Shown: piece after piece, positions 10,387 through 19,602 of the stretch
Layout: every line of letters begins with the position of its first letter
Numbering within the stretch: the stretch's first letter is position 1
Assembly (NCBI RefSeq): GCF_030409305.1
Contig: NZ_JAUFPQ010000018.1
Location: forward strand, 1 to 64,000
Source: Halomonas maura
Lineage (GTDB): Bacteria; Pseudomonadota; Gammaproteobacteria; Pseudomonadales; Halomonadaceae
Reading direction: 5' to 3'
Length of the DNA stretch: 64,000 nt
Notes under the pieces: generated by a model
Seen by the model: only the letters and a program-made list of their open reading frames with translations
Databases searched by the model: none
Told to the model about the DNA's origin: nothing
Program-made: the position numbers and the translations under genes

Positions 10387-10580
10387 ATCGAATTTTCATC
10401 GTTTTTGCCGATTGGCTGAACTGTCGGACGCCGCTGACGTCATATGCGGTGACCGGCTCGCCAGTCGAGCGCCGAGAGCGTGCCGACGTCGCCGAGAGGG
10501 TGGCCATCGAGGCCGGGATACCGGGCTTCCAATGGATGCAAGGCGGACAAGTCTTGACGAGTGTGAGGGGTGAAGAATGA
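10383..10580 (+). CDS. Possible 65-aa small protein between rpoE and rseA
   Basis: The frame starts at ATG 10383, overlapping the rpoE stop by ATGA, and ends at TGA 10578-10580, overlapping the rseA ATG at 10577. It thus bridges the 190-bp gap exactly, with two coupling overlaps. The protein begins MNRIFIVFADWLNC and is Arg/Glu-rich in the middle (VERRERADVAERVAIEAG). The N-terminal hydrophobic stretch is too short for a membrane helix. I recognise no family. No separate ribosome site is visible at its start, so translation would rely on coupling. It could instead be a chance frame in a leader for rseA. Confidence 0.4.
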   Translation: MNRIFIVFADWLNCRTPLTSYAVTGSPVERRERADVAERVAIEAGIPGFQWMQGGQVLTSVRGEE

Positions 10581-11272
10581 GTCAGAACGCACGGGAATCG
10601 CTTTCTGCGCTAATGGACAACGAAGGTGACGAGCTCGAGTTGCGACGCCTGCTGAAGTCGCTGGACGACGAGCCCGATGCGGCGGACGCCTGGCGTCGCT
10701 ACCATCTGATGAGATCCCTGCTGCGTCGCGAGACGGAGGTCGATGTTTCCACCGACCTGTCCGCGGGCGTGATGGCCCGGCTGCAGGACGAGCCGGCCCC
10801 GATGGCCGCGGATGAGCAGCCCGCGACCCGCCGGTCCCTGCCGATGATGCGCAGCGCCGGTATCGCCGCGGCGGTCTCGCTGATGGTGATCACCGGGGTA
10901 CAGTTCTACAACGGCGCCTCGCCGCTGGGCACGCCAACGGGCACCGCGCCCGTGGCGACCACCGCCGACGGTACCGGCCAGGCGACCGGCCCGAGCGTCC
11001 AGGCGCCGTCGCTGGTCGACCTGCCGATGTTCCAGTCGCAGCCCGCCCAGTCCGCCGGCAGTCAGCAGGGCCTGATGACCGTGGGCGCCGGGGACGGCAC
11101 GCCGATGTTCATGTCGCCGACCCAGCGCCAGTCCCTGCGCATGGACCGCCAGCAGGCCCTGCTGCTGCAGTCCTATCTCGACCGTCACGCCGAAGGCGCC
11201 GCCGCCAGTGGCGGGGATGTCTGGATGCCGCTGCTGCGGGCCTCCGGAAGCGAGCCGCTGGGTCAGCGTTGA
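10577..11272 (+). CDS. rseA: Anti-sigma-E factor RseA (MucA)
   Basis: A 231-residue single-pass inner-membrane protein. The cytoplasmic N-terminus (MSQNARESLSALMDNEGDELELRRLLKSL, then AWRRYHLMRSLLR) is the sigma-binding anti-sigma domain. A membrane helix spans about 93-111 (SAGIAAAVSLMVITGVQFY). The periplasmic part is Thr/Gln/Pro-rich and ends in a helical segment (RQQALLLQSYLDRHAEG) that should contact RseB. A GAGGGG ribosome site (10565-10570) precedes the start. It overlaps rseB by ATGA. Confidence 0.92.
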   Translation: MSQNARESLSALMDNEGDELELRRLLKSLDDEPDAADAWRRYHLMRSLLRRETEVDVSTDLSAGVMARLQDEPAPMAADEQPATRRSLPMMRSAGIAAAVSLMVITGVQFYNGASPLGTPTGTAPVATTADGTGQATGPSVQAPSLVDLPMFQSQPAQSAGSQQGLMTVGAGDGTPMFMSPTQRQSLRMDRQQALLLQSYLDRHAEGAAASGGDVWMPLLRASGSEPLGQR

Positions 11273-12288
11273 TGGCGGTCTGGCGCAGACGGTCACGCCA
11301 CCTGATGGCCCTGGTGCTGGCCGGCGCCGCGATGACATCGGTCGCCGCGGCCGAGGAAGCCTCGCCGGCGCCGAGCGACGAGCAGTTCGATTGCACCACC
11401 CTGGCCGACGAGCCCGGTCCCGAGTCGGCCAGGGCGTGGTTCGAACGCAGCCTGTGGGCCGGCCACTGCTATGTCTTCCAGGCCCGCGCGGTACGCATCG
11501 GGGTGGATGGCGTGCGCACCCTGGCGCTGTCCCACGAGATTCGCGACGGCGTCGAGCGCGAGGTCGCCCGCTTCCTGGACGGGCCGCCGGTGGTCTTCGA
11601 GCGGCAGGGGCGCATCGCCCGGCTGAACGGCATGGCCGCCGGTCCCACCCTGGCCTCGCCGGCCGCCATCGTGCAGCATCTCGACGGCCTCTATCGCCTG
11701 CAGCTCTCCGGGGAGGATCGCATCGCCGGTCGCCGGACCCTGCGTCTCGAGATCGAGCCGCTGGACGAGATGCGCTACGGCCATCGTCTCTGGCTGGACG
11801 CCCGTACCGCCCTGCCGCTCAAGCAGATGCTGCTCGACGAGCAGGGGCGGGTAGTGGAGACCTTTCAGGTCACCGAGCTGCGCGACCCCCGGCTCCACCA
11901 AGGCCGCGTCGGCCTCGCGCCCGGGCAGGCACCCGTGGAGGATCGCTGGCGCCCCGGCTGGCTGCCGGAAGGCTTCGTGTCCCAGCCGGTGAAGACCCAC
12001 GGCTCGCGCCGCCCGGGGGTCAGTCATCGTGTCTATGGTGACGGCCTGGCCACGCTGAGTGTCTTCGTCGAGCCCCTCGAGGGCCGGGACCTGTTGATTC
12101 CCGGCGTGCATCGCCTGGGCGTCTCCCATGCGGCGGTACTGCATCGCGAGCTGGGTGGGCAGTCCCGCCAGGTGGTGGCCATGGGCGAGCTGCCGCCCCG
12201 GGTGCTGCGCCGGGTGGTCGAGGCCGTGGAGTGGCAGGACGAGGCCGGCGACGGGGGCTCGGCCACGGCGGAGGCCGCCAGCCAATGA
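11269..12288 (+). CDS. rseB: Sigma-E regulatory protein RseB (MucB)
   Basis: A 339-residue periplasmic protein with an N-terminal signal peptide (basic RRRSRH, then LMALVLAGAAMTSVAAA). It carries the two-domain MucB/RseB fold: an N-terminal LolA-like lipoprotein-sensing half and a C-terminal half with WLPEGFV and HRVYGDGLATLSVFVEP. RseB shields RseA from the DegS protease and lets go when it senses mislocalised lipoproteins or LPS. It overlaps both rseA and rseC by ATGA, so dosage is tightly coupled. Confidence 0.92.
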   Translation: MMAVWRRRSRHLMALVLAGAAMTSVAAAEEASPAPSDEQFDCTTLADEPGPESARAWFERSLWAGHCYVFQARAVRIGVDGVRTLALSHEIRDGVEREVARFLDGPPVVFERQGRIARLNGMAAGPTLASPAAIVQHLDGLYRLQLSGEDRIAGRRTLRLEIEPLDEMRYGHRLWLDARTALPLKQMLLDEQGRVVETFQVTELRDPRLHQGRVGLAPGQAPVEDRWRPGWLPEGFVSQPVKTHGSRRPGVSHRVYGDGLATLSVFVEPLEGRDLLIPGVHRLGVSHAAVLHRELGGQSRQVVAMGELPPRVLRRVVEAVEWQDEAGDGGSATAEAASQ

Positions 12289-12749
12289 CCGCTGCCGCCG
12301 TCGACCCTGTCGCCTTGCTCGTCGAGCAGGGCCGGGTCGTCGAGCCCTTCGCGGGAGGCGCCTGGGTCGAGGTCAGTCGCCAGTCGGCCTGTGGCGCCTG
12401 CCATGCCCGTCAGGGCTGCGGCACTCGGGCCTTGGCACGCTGGCAGGCGTCGCGTCCCTGGCGGGTGGCCATCCACGCGGACCAGCCGCTGGCCATCGGC
12501 GACGTCGTGTCCCTCGGACTGCCGGCCCGGGCCGTGGCCCGTGCCAGCCTCTGGACCTACGGCCTGCCGCTGGGCCTGGCGCTCGTCGGCGCCCAGCTCG
12601 CCGACCTCCTGGGCCTGTCCGACCCCCTGGTGGCGCTCGCCTTCGGCGGTGGTCTGGTCGCCGGCGGCGGCCTGCTTCGCCGGCACCTCCAGCGTCATGC
12701 CCGGTGCTACCGGCCGCGGCTGCTCGCGGTCAGTCGATCATCGGGCTGA
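12285..12749 (+). CDS. rseC: RseC/MucC family protein
   Basis: A 154-residue inner-membrane protein. The N-terminal domain has a cysteine cluster, Cys36, Cys39 and Cys45 (CGACHARQGCGTR), which in this family may hold an iron-sulfur centre. Two membrane helices follow at about 88-105 and 113-130. In E. coli RseC is linked to SoxR reduction; in Pseudomonas MucC modulates AlgU. The start is at ATG 12285, overlapping the rseB stop. Confidence 0.88.
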   Translation: MTAAAVDPVALLVEQGRVVEPFAGGAWVEVSRQSACGACHARQGCGTRALARWQASRPWRVAIHADQPLAIGDVVSLGLPARAVARASLWTYGLPLGLALVGAQLADLLGLSDPLVALAFGGGLVAGGGLLRRHLQRHARCYRPRLLAVSRSSG

Positions 12750-12818
12750 ACCTTTCACCGTTAGCGCGGTAACAAGAAAGCATCACTTCTCATCATTCCC
12801 AAGTCACAGGAGTCTTTC

Positions 12819-14234
12819 ATGACACGCATGACGCGACAGCTTTCCCTGTGGATGCTCCTGACCCTGGCGGTCCTCGCCAGCCAGTCCGCCCTGGCCCGTG
12901 AACTGCCGGACTTCACCGGCCTGGTCAAGCAAGCGGCGCCCGGCGTGGTCAACATCTCCACGTCCCGGGTGGTCGAACGGCCCGGCTCGCCCCTCGGCCA
13001 GTTCGGCGGCCAGGAGATTCCCGAGCTCTTCCGCCACTTCTTCGGTGATCGCATGCCGGTGCCCCCGGGGGGTAGGGGGCGCAGCGAGGAGCGTCAGTCG
13101 CTGGGCTCGGGCTTCATCATCGACGAGGACGGCTACATCATGACCAACGCCCATGTGGTCGATGGGGCCGACCAGATCCTGGTGCGTCTCAACGACCGTC
13201 GCGAGCTCGAGGCCGAACTGGTGGGAGCCGACGAGAAGACCGACGTGGCGGTGCTCAAGGTCGATGCCGACGACTTGCCGACCCTCGAGCTGGGCGATTC
13301 CGACCGCCTCGAGGTCGGCGAATGGGTGGCGGCCATCGGCTCGCCCTTCGGCTTCGACCATTCGGTGACCGCCGGCATCGTCAGCGCCATCAACCGCACC
13401 CTGCCGCGGGATGTCTACGTGCCCTTCATCCAGACCGATGTGGCCATCAACCCGGGCAACTCCGGCGGTCCGCTGTTCAACCTGGATGGCGAGGTGGTCG
13501 GCATCAACTCCCAGATCTTCACCCGCAGCGGCGGCTTCATGGGACTGTCGTTCGCGATTCCCATCAATGTGGCCATGGACATCGCCGACCAGCTGCGCGC
13601 CGACGGCTCGGTGAGCCGCGGCTGGCTCGGCGTGATGATCCAGCCGGTGTCCCGGGAACTGGCGGAATCCTTCGGCATGGACAACCCCCGCGGGGCGCTG
13701 ATCGCCGATCTCGACCCCGAGGGGCCGGCGGCCGAGGGCGGCCTGCAGGCCGGTGACATCATCCTCGCGGTCAACGGTGAGGACGTGGATCGCTCCAGTA
13801 CCCTGCCGCGGCTGATCGGCCGCGTCTCGCCGGGCGACGACGCGGAACTGAGCGTGCTGCGCGACGGCGAGCGCCGGACGATCAACATGGCCGTGGGCGC
13901 CTGGCCCGACGCGCCCGCCCTGGCCGGTGGCAACGGCGACAACGCCGCGCCGACGCGCCTGGGCGTCGTCGTCCAGTCCCTGGAGGAGGGCGAGCGTCGC
14001 AAGCTGGGACTCGAGCATGGCGTGCGTGTCACCGAACTTGCTCCCGATGGCATCGCCGCCTCCGCGGGGATCCGGCCCGGTGATATCCTGGTCAGCATCG
14101 GCCAGCGGGCGGTGGACAACCCGGCCCAGCTCGGCGAGCTGGTCGCCGAGGTCCCGGAGGGCAGCGTGGTGCCGGTCCGGCTGTATCGGGAGGGCCGCTC
14201 CTACTATGTGGCACTGCGACTCGCCTCCGACTGA
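12819..14234 (+). CDS. mucD: Periplasmic Do-like serine protease MucD (DegP family)
   Basis: A 471-residue HtrA-family protease and chaperone that removes misfolded envelope proteins. A signal peptide ends after QSALA (residue 26). The catalytic triad is His112 (TNAHVV), Asp142 (KTDVAVLKV) and Ser215 (GNSGGPL). Two PDZ domains follow at about 260-350 (RGWLGVMIQPV...LQAGDIILAVNG) and 375-465 (IRPGDILVSIG). Being last in the sigma-E operon fits the algU-mucABCD order of Pseudomonas. A 69-bp gap separates it from rseC. Confidence 0.95.
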   Translation: MTRMTRQLSLWMLLTLAVLASQSALARELPDFTGLVKQAAPGVVNISTSRVVERPGSPLGQFGGQEIPELFRHFFGDRMPVPPGGRGRSEERQSLGSGFIIDEDGYIMTNAHVVDGADQILVRLNDRRELEAELVGADEKTDVAVLKVDADDLPTLELGDSDRLEVGEWVAAIGSPFGFDHSVTAGIVSAINRTLPRDVYVPFIQTDVAINPGNSGGPLFNLDGEVVGINSQIFTRSGGFMGLSFAIPINVAMDIADQLRADGSVSRGWLGVMIQPVSRELAESFGMDNPRGALIADLDPEGPAAEGGLQAGDIILAVNGEDVDRSSTLPRLIGRVSPGDDAELSVLRDGERRTINMAVGAWPDAPALAGGNGDNAAPTRLGVVVQSLEEGERRKLGLEHGVRVTELAPDGIAASAGIRPGDILVSIGQRAVDNPAQLGELVAEVPEGSVVPVRLYREGRSYYVALRLASD

Positions 14235-14260
14235 GGCCAACATCGCAAGCGCCGAGATCC

Positions 14261-14290
14261 GCGACCCGACGGCGCCGGCCGTCGGGTCGC
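14261..14290 (+). terminator. Hairpin after mucD, probable terminator
   Basis: A perfect 13-bp GC-rich stem (14261-14273 with 14278-14290) with a GCCG loop, 26 bp after the mucD stop. Only TGTATC follows, so there is no clear T-run, and it could equally be a Rho-assisted or 3'-protecting hairpin. A TACAAT at 14314-14319 may be the -10 for lepA; no good -35 is visible. Confidence 0.6.
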
Positions 14291-14401
14291 TGTATCTGGC
14301 CGGCGCATCTCGCTACAATGCCGCCATCTTACACGACGCCCCGGTCCGGACATTCCATCGATCTCGGGTCCCCGGCGCGATCATGAAACGGATTACCCCG
14401 C

Positions 14402-16219
14402 ATGGCAGAAAGCGACAACCGTAAAGTAATCAACGGGATACGGAACTTCTCGATCATCGCCCACATCGATCACGGCAAGTCGACCCTGGCCGATCGCCTG
14501 ATCCAGACCTGTGGCGGCCTCACCGAGCGCGAACTGAAGGAGCAGGTCCTCGACTCCATGGACCTCGAGCGCGAACGCGGCATCACCATCAAGGCCCAGT
14601 CGGTGACGCTGGACTACCATGCGCAGGACGGCAACGTCTATCAGCTCAACTTCATCGACACCCCGGGGCACGTCGACTTCTCCTACGAGGTCTCCCGCTC
14701 GCTGTATGCCTGCGAGGGGGCCCTGCTGGTGGTGGACGCCGCCCAGGGCGTCGAGGCCCAGTCGGTGGCCAACTGCTACACCGCCATCGAGCAGGGCCTC
14801 GAGGTGCTGCCGGTGCTCAACAAGATGGACCTGCCCCAGGCCGACCCCGACAAGGTGGCCCACGAGGTCGAGGAGATCATCGGCCTGGATGCCACCGACG
14901 CCTGCCAGGTGTCGGCCAAGAGCGGCCTGGGCATCGATGCGCTGCTCGAGCGCCTGGTGCGCGATATCCCGCCGCCCAAGGGCGACCGCGAGGCGCCGCT
15001 CCAGGCGCTGATCATCGACTCCTGGTTCGACAACTACCTGGGCGTGGTCTCGCTGGTGCGGATCTTCGACGGCACCCTGAAGAAGGGCGACAAGATCCGC
15101 ATCACCTCCACCGGCCGCGACTGGCAGGCCAACGAGGTGGGCATCTTCACCCCGCAGCGCCGCGAGACCGGCATCCTGCGCGCCGGCGAGGTGGGCTTCG
15201 TGGTGGCCGGCATCAAGGACATCCACGGCGCGCCGGTGGGCGACACCATCACCCATGCCAAGACTCCGGACGTCAAGCGGCTGCCGGGCTTCCAGAAGGT
15301 CAAGCCCCAGGTCTACGCCGGCATGTTCCCGGTCAGTGCCGATGACTACGAGGATTTCCGCGACGCCCTCGAGAAGCTGGCGCTCAACGACGCCTCCCTG
15401 GACTACGAGCCGGAGAACTCCGATGCCCTGGGCTTCGGCTTCCGGGTCGGCTTCCTCGGCACCCTGCACATGGAGATCGTCCAGGAGCGCCTCGAGCGCG
15501 AGTACGACCTGGACCTGCTGACCACCGCGCCCACGGTGGTCTACGAGCTGCTGATGAAGGACGGCGAGCTGCGCTACGTCTCCAATCCCTCCAAGCTGCC
15601 GGACATGGCGGACGTGGAGGAGATGCGCGAGCCGGTGGTGCGCGCCAGCATCCTGGTGCCCCAGGACTTCGTCGGCAACGTCATCGCCGAGTGCGAGCAG
15701 CGCCGCGGCACCCAGCTCGACATGCTGTTCCTGGGCAGCCAGATCCAGCTCACCTACGAGCTGCCCATGAGCGAGGTGGTGATGGACTTCTTCGACCGCC
15801 TGAAGTCGATCTCCAAGGGCTATGCCTCCCTGGAGTACAACTTCGAGCGCTTCGAGGCGGCCAAGCTGGTCCGGCTCGACGTGCTGATCAACGGTGACCG
15901 GGTCGATGCCCTGGCCGTGATCATCCACCGCGACCATGCCCACTCCCGTGGCCGGGTGCTGGTCGAGAAGATGAAGGAACTGATCCCGCGGCAGATGTTC
16001 GACGTGGCCATCCAGGCGGCGATCGGCGGCCAGGTGGTGGCCCGCTCCACCGTCAAGGCGCTGCGCAAGAACGTCACCGCCAAGTGTTACGGCGGTGACA
16101 TGACCCGCAAGAAGAAGCTGCTGGAGAAGCAGAAGGCGGGCAAGAAGCGCATGAAGCAGGTCGGCCGGGTGGAGATTCCCCAGGATGCCTTCCTCGCCGT
16201 GCTCAAGGTGAACGACTAG
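14402..16219 (+). CDS. lepA: Elongation factor 4 (LepA)
   Basis: A 605-residue translational GTPase that acts on stalled or mistranslocated ribosomes and in initiation. P-loop AHIDHGKST is at 20-28, DTPGH near 85, and NKMDLP near 140. The LepA-specific C-terminal domain ends with [31 protein letters not shown] sequence, which touches the ribosomal A-site region. It is 15 bp ahead of lepB, the usual pairing. Confidence 0.97.
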   Translation: MAESDNRKVINGIRNFSIIAHIDHGKSTLADRLIQTCGGLTERELKEQVLDSMDLERERGITIKAQSVTLDYHAQDGNVYQLNFIDTPGHVDFSYEVSRSLYACEGALLVVDAAQGVEAQSVANCYTAIEQGLEVLPVLNKMDLPQADPDKVAHEVEEIIGLDATDACQVSAKSGLGIDALLERLVRDIPPPKGDREAPLQALIIDSWFDNYLGVVSLVRIFDGTLKKGDKIRITSTGRDWQANEVGIFTPQRRETGILRAGEVGFVVAGIKDIHGAPVGDTITHAKTPDVKRLPGFQKVKPQVYAGMFPVSADDYEDFRDALEKLALNDASLDYEPENSDALGFGFRVGFLGTLHMEIVQERLEREYDLDLLTTAPTVVYELLMKDGELRYVSNPSKLPDMADVEEMREPVVRASILVPQDFVGNVIAECEQRRGTQLDMLFLGSQIQLTYELPMSEVVMDFFDRLKSISKGYASLEYNFERFEAAKLVRLDVLINGDRVDALAVIIHRDHAHSRGRVLVEKMKELIPRQMFDVAIQAAIGGQVVARSTVKALRKNVTAKCYGGDMTRKKKLLEKQKAGKKRMKQVGRVEIPQDAFLAVLKVND

Positions 16220-16234
16220 GGAAGGACGACGACA

Positions 16235-17041
16235 ATGGATTTTGCACTCCTCTTGGTGGTGGCGGTCGGCGTCACCGGGGCGGTCTGGCTGCTGGATCTG
16301 GTCTGGTGGCGTCCCGCCCGCCGACAACGGCTGCTGGCCCACACCGAGGCGGGCACCACCGAGGGGCTCGATCCGGTGGCCCGGGAGAAGGCCGTCAAGG
16401 ACCCCTGGCCGGTGGACTACGCGCGCTCCTTCTTCCCGGTGCTGCTGGTGGTGCTGGTGCTGCGCAGTTTCGTGGTGGAGCCCTTCCAGATTCCCTCCGG
16501 CTCCATGCGTCCGACCCTGGAAGTGGGCGACTTCATCCTGGTCAACAAGTTCGCCTACGGGCTGCGCCTGCCGGTGGCCAACCACAAGGTCGTCGAGCTG
16601 GGCGAGCCCGAGCGCGGCGACGTCATGGTGTTCCGCTTCCCCAGCGAGCCGTCGGTGAACTTCATCAAGCGGGTCATCGGGCTGCCCGGTGACCATATCC
16701 GCTACGCGGACAAGCAGCTCTATGTCAACGGCGAGCCGGTGCCCAAGCGCCTGGTCGAGGCGGGCCCGCCGACCCAGCCCGACGAGCTGTTGCTGGAAGA
16801 GCAACTGGGCGACGTCGCTCACGCTATCTACACTAACCCTCGCGACCCCGGCCCGCAGATGCGGGAGCTGGTGGTGCCCGAGGGGCATTACTTCACCATG
16901 GGCGACAATCGCGACCACTCCAACGACAGCCGCTACTGGGGCTTCGTGCCGGAAGAGAACATCGTGGGCAAGGCCTTCGCCGTCTGGATGCACTGGGACG
17001 GTGGACTGCCGAGCTTCACCAGCGTGCGTCGTATCCAATGA
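16235..17041 (+). CDS. lepB: Signal peptidase I (LepB)
   Basis: A 268-residue membrane protease that cleaves Sec and Tat signal peptides. Two N-terminal membrane segments (about 3-22 and 66-82) flank a cytoplasmic loop. The Ser/Lys dyad is visible: Ser90 in PSGSMRPTLEVGD and Lys145 in KRVIGLPGD. The late box GDNRDHSNDSRYWGFVP is also intact. Its position between lepA and rnc is conserved. Confidence 0.96.
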   Translation: MDFALLLVVAVGVTGAVWLLDLVWWRPARRQRLLAHTEAGTTEGLDPVAREKAVKDPWPVDYARSFFPVLLVVLVLRSFVVEPFQIPSGSMRPTLEVGDFILVNKFAYGLRLPVANHKVVELGEPERGDVMVFRFPSEPSVNFIKRVIGLPGDHIRYADKQLYVNGEPVPKRLVEAGPPTQPDELLLEEQLGDVAHAIYTNPRDPGPQMRELVVPEGHYFTMGDNRDHSNDSRYWGFVPEENIVGKAFAVWMHWDGGLPSFTSVRRIQ

Positions 17042-17084
17042 CTGCCAGGAACGGCAGCGTCTGTCATGACATAGCAGGAGCTTC

Positions 17085-17774
17085 GTGAGCAATTCCCTGA
17101 CACTTTTCAGCCGTCGCATCGGCCATGACTTCGCGCAGCCCGAGCTGCTCGAGCTGGCCATGACCCACCGCAGTTACGGCGGCCGCAACAACGAGCGCCT
17201 CGAGTTCCTCGGTGACTCCATCGTCAACTTCGTCATCGCCGAGGACCTCTTCCAGCGCTTTCCCCAGGCCCGGGAGGGCCAGCTGTCGCGCCTTCGCGCC
17301 CGCCTGGTCAAGGGGCAGACCCTGGCCGAGCTGGCGCGGGAGATGGCCTTCGGCGAGTGCCTGCGCCTGGGCTCGGGCGAGATGAAGAGCGGCGGCCAGC
17401 GCCGCGACTCGATCCTCGCCGATGCGGTCGAGGCGGTGATCGGCGCCATCTACCTGGATGCCGGCATGGATACCGCCCGCTCCCGGGTGCTGGCCTGGTA
17501 TGCCGAGCGCCTGGAGGCCATCAACCTGCAGGATACCCAGAAGGACCCCAAGACACGCCTGCAGGAGTTCCTGCAGTCGCGCCAGGTGGCGCTGCCGCGC
17601 TACGAGGTGGTCTCGGTGGAGGGGGAGGCCCATGCCCAGACCTTCACCGTCGAGTGTCATGTCGAGATGCTCGAGGAACATACCCTCGGCATCGGCGCCA
17701 GTCGCCGACATGCCGAACAGCAGGCCGCCCAGCAGGCGCTGGCACGGCTCGAATCCCAGGGAGCCCGCTCATGA
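17085..17774 (+). CDS. rnc: Ribonuclease III
   Basis: A 229-residue double-strand RNA endonuclease that matures rRNA and processes structured mRNAs. The signature [10 protein letters not shown] is at 36-45, with metal-binding acids and a second acidic site [15 protein letters not shown]-terminal dsRNA-binding domain starts near 155 ([13 protein letters not shown]) and ends with [16 protein letters not shown]. The start is GTG 17085 after AGGAGC. It overlaps era by ATGA. Confidence 0.96.
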   Translation: MSNSLTLFSRRIGHDFAQPELLELAMTHRSYGGRNNERLEFLGDSIVNFVIAEDLFQRFPQAREGQLSRLRARLVKGQTLAELAREMAFGECLRLGSGEMKSGGQRRDSILADAVEAVIGAIYLDAGMDTARSRVLAWYAERLEAINLQDTQKDPKTRLQEFLQSRQVALPRYEVVSVEGEAHAQTFTVECHVEMLEEHTLGIGASRRHAEQQAAQQALARLESQGARS

Positions 17775-18670
17775 CCCAGACCTGTGGCTTCGTGGCCATC
17801 GTCGGTCGCCCCAACGTCGGCAAGTCGACGCTGATGAACCGTATCCTCGGCCAGAAGATCTCCATCACCTCCCGGCGGCCGCAGACCACGCGCCACCAGG
17901 TGATGGGCATCAAGACCGAGGGCGACAGCCAGTTCCTCTATGTCGATACCCCGGGGATCCACATCCTCGAGAAGGACCGCAACAAGGCCATCAACCGCTT
18001 CATGAACCAGGCCGCCACCCAGGCCCTGCGCGACGTGGACTGCGTGGTCTTCATCATCGACCGGACCCGCTGGACCGCCGAGGACCAGGTGGTGCTGGAG
18101 CGCCTGGCCAACGTCGAGGCGCCGGTGATCCTGGCGGTCAACAAGGTCGATCGCCTCAAGGACAAGGCGGAACTGTTGCCCTGGCTGGAGTCGGCAGGCG
18201 CCCGTCGAGACTTCGCCGCCATCGTGCCGATTGCCGCCAAGCACGGCACCAATGTGGCCGAGCTCGAGGCCGAGGTCGCCAAGCACCTGCCGGAGAGCGT
18301 CCACTATTTCCCCGAGGATCAGGTCACCGACAAGAGTCAGCGCTTCCTGGCCGCCGAGCTGGTGCGCGAGAAGGTCATGCGCCAGCTCGGCGACGAGCTG
18401 CCCTACCAGATGACCGTCGAGATCGAGGAATTCCGCGACGAGGGCCGGGTGATCCACATCAGTGCCCTGATCATGGTCGAGCGCCAGGGCCAGAAGAAGA
18501 TCCTGATCGGCGACAGTGGCGAGCGGATCAAGAAGATCGGCCGCGAGGCGCGGCTCGACATGGAACGGGCGCTCGGCGCCAAGGTCATGCTCAATCTGTG
18601 GGTCAAGGTCAAGCGCGGCTGGTCCGACGACGAGCGGGCACTCAAGAGCCTGGGCTACGATCTGGATTGA
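17771..18670 (+). CDS. era: GTPase Era
   Basis: A 299-residue GTPase that binds the 3' end of 16S rRNA during 30S assembly. G1 GRPNVGKST is at 12-20, DTPG near 56 and NKVD near 120. The C-terminal KH domain holds [16 protein letters not shown] followed by [12 protein letters not shown]. The ATG overlaps the rnc stop. After the stop the operon is interrupted by a 124-bp repeat-rich spacer before recO. Confidence 0.96.
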   Translation: MTQTCGFVAIVGRPNVGKSTLMNRILGQKISITSRRPQTTRHQVMGIKTEGDSQFLYVDTPGIHILEKDRNKAINRFMNQAATQALRDVDCVVFIIDRTRWTAEDQVVLERLANVEAPVILAVNKVDRLKDKAELLPWLESAGARRDFAAIVPIAAKHGTNVAELEAEVAKHLPESVHYFPEDQVTDKSQRFLAAELVREKVMRQLGDELPYQMTVEIEEFRDEGRVIHISALIMVERQGQKKILIGDSGERIKKIGREARLDMERALGAKVMLNLWVKVKRGWSDDERALKSLGYDLD

Positions 18671-18671
18671 T

Positions 18672-18785
18672 GGGGGCGAGGCGTGGGGCGTCCGGGGGGA
18701 GGCGTGACGGAGACTCTCACACCTCACTCCTTACCCCTCACTCTTGATGGCCTCGCACCTCGCACCTCGCACCTCGCACCTCGAG
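18672..18785. repeat. Heptanucleotide array between era and recO
   Basis: Four perfect tandem copies of CCTCGCA occupy 18751-18778, followed by CCTCGAG. The preceding 18713-18744 has degenerate pyrimidine-rich units in the same 7-base rhythm (CCTCACT and CCTTACC types). The first 40 bases (18672-18710) are G-rich units in the same rhythm (GGCGAGG, CGTGGGG, GGGGAGG), the purine counterpart of the right side. The two arms could pair partly into a long hairpin. Confidence 0.75.
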
Positions 18786-18794
18786 CTTCATCCC

Positions 18795-19496
18795 ATGACG
18801 CCCCAGCCGGCCTACCTGCTGCACAAGCGGCCCTACCGCGAGACCAGTGCCCTGATCGAGCTGCTGACCCTGGATCACGGCCGGGTCAGGGCCGTGGCGC
18901 GTGGCGTGCAGCGGCCCAGGAGCCAGGCGCGGGCCGCGTTGCAGCCCTTCGCCCCCCTGCATGTCACCTGGAGCGGGGGCGGCGAGCTCAAGCGCCTGGG
19001 CCTGATCGAATCCCGTGGCCCGGCGGCGATGCTGGCCGGCGAAGGGCTGCTCTGTGGCCTCTATGCCAACGAGCTGCTCACCCGGCTGTTGCCGGTGGAG
19101 CTGCCGGTGGCCGAGGTCTTCGCCTTCTACACCGCCACCCTCGAGGCCCTGCCGCGTCCCGCGGCCCGGGCCGGCGTGCTGCGTCGCCTGGAGCTTTCGC
19201 TGCTCGAGGCGCTGGACGCCGAGCCGCGCTTCTGCGGCCCCGAGGGGCAGGCCCTGGATCCCCAGGGCCGCTATGTCTTCGAGCCGGCCTCCCGGGCCTT
19301 CGTGCCCGGCGAGCCCGGCATCGATGGCCGCACCCTCAAGCTGCTCGCCGCGGGGGACTGGCGGACCCCGGGCCTCGCCGGCCCGGCCAAGGCCGTCACC
19401 CGGGCGGCCATGGCGCCGCTGCTGGGCAGCCGTCCCCTGCGGTCCCGCGAATGGATGCACCAGCTGGCGGCGCGGCGCCGGGCCTCCCAGGCTTGA
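18795..19496 (+). CDS. recO: DNA repair protein RecO
   Basis: A 233-residue protein that loads RecA onto SSB-coated gaps together with RecR. The N-terminal OB-fold begins [27 protein letters not shown], matching the family. The zinc-finger cysteines of some RecO proteins are absent, as in other gammaproteobacteria. I took ATG 18795 because the frame upstream simply reads through the heptamer array. Its stop lies inside the sequence leading into repeat copy B. Confidence 0.93.
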   Translation: MTPQPAYLLHKRPYRETSALIELLTLDHGRVRAVARGVQRPRSQARAALQPFAPLHVTWSGGGELKRLGLIESRGPAAMLAGEGLLCGLYANELLTRLLPVELPVAEVFAFYTATLEALPRPAARAGVLRRLELSLLEALDAEPRFCGPEGQALDPQGRYVFEPASRAFVPGEPGIDGRTLKLLAAGDWRTPGLAGPAKAVTRAAMAPLLGSRPLRSREWMHQLAARRRASQA

Positions 19497-19527
19497 AGAG
19501 TGGCGCTTCGCGCCTGGAAGCGTGAAG
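19495..19527 (+). repeat. Dispersed 33-bp hairpin repeat, copy B
   Basis: It begins within the recO stop codon region. GAAGAGT is followed by GGCGC-TTC-GCGCC (19502-19514) and TGGAAGCGTGAAG. With its flanks it matches copy A over 28 bases with one change. Farther on (19571-19585) a TTTTCCAGCTTCCAG stretch is the approximate reverse complement of the GGAAGC part, so the 106-bp spacer before pdxJ may fold as a unit. Confidence 0.7.
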
Positions 19528-19602
19528 CCGGAAGACAGGATTGCGGCACAGGCGGGTGGTAACATGCTGTTTTCCAGCTTCCAGCTCACCGAAGGAGACT
19601 CC

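Noticed and set aside
14393..17161. Minus-strand open frame of about 920 codons opposite lepA-lepB
   Set aside because: Same antisense artefact: the composition is that of complemented codons, and lepA and lepB are certain.
18751..18785. CRISPR-like array
   Set aside because: Units are 7 bp with no spacers; this is a simple tandem repeat.
18744..18794. Upstream start for recO inside the heptamer array
   Set aside because: The extra residues (SHLAPRTSHL type) only translate the repeat; canonical RecO begins at ATG 18795.
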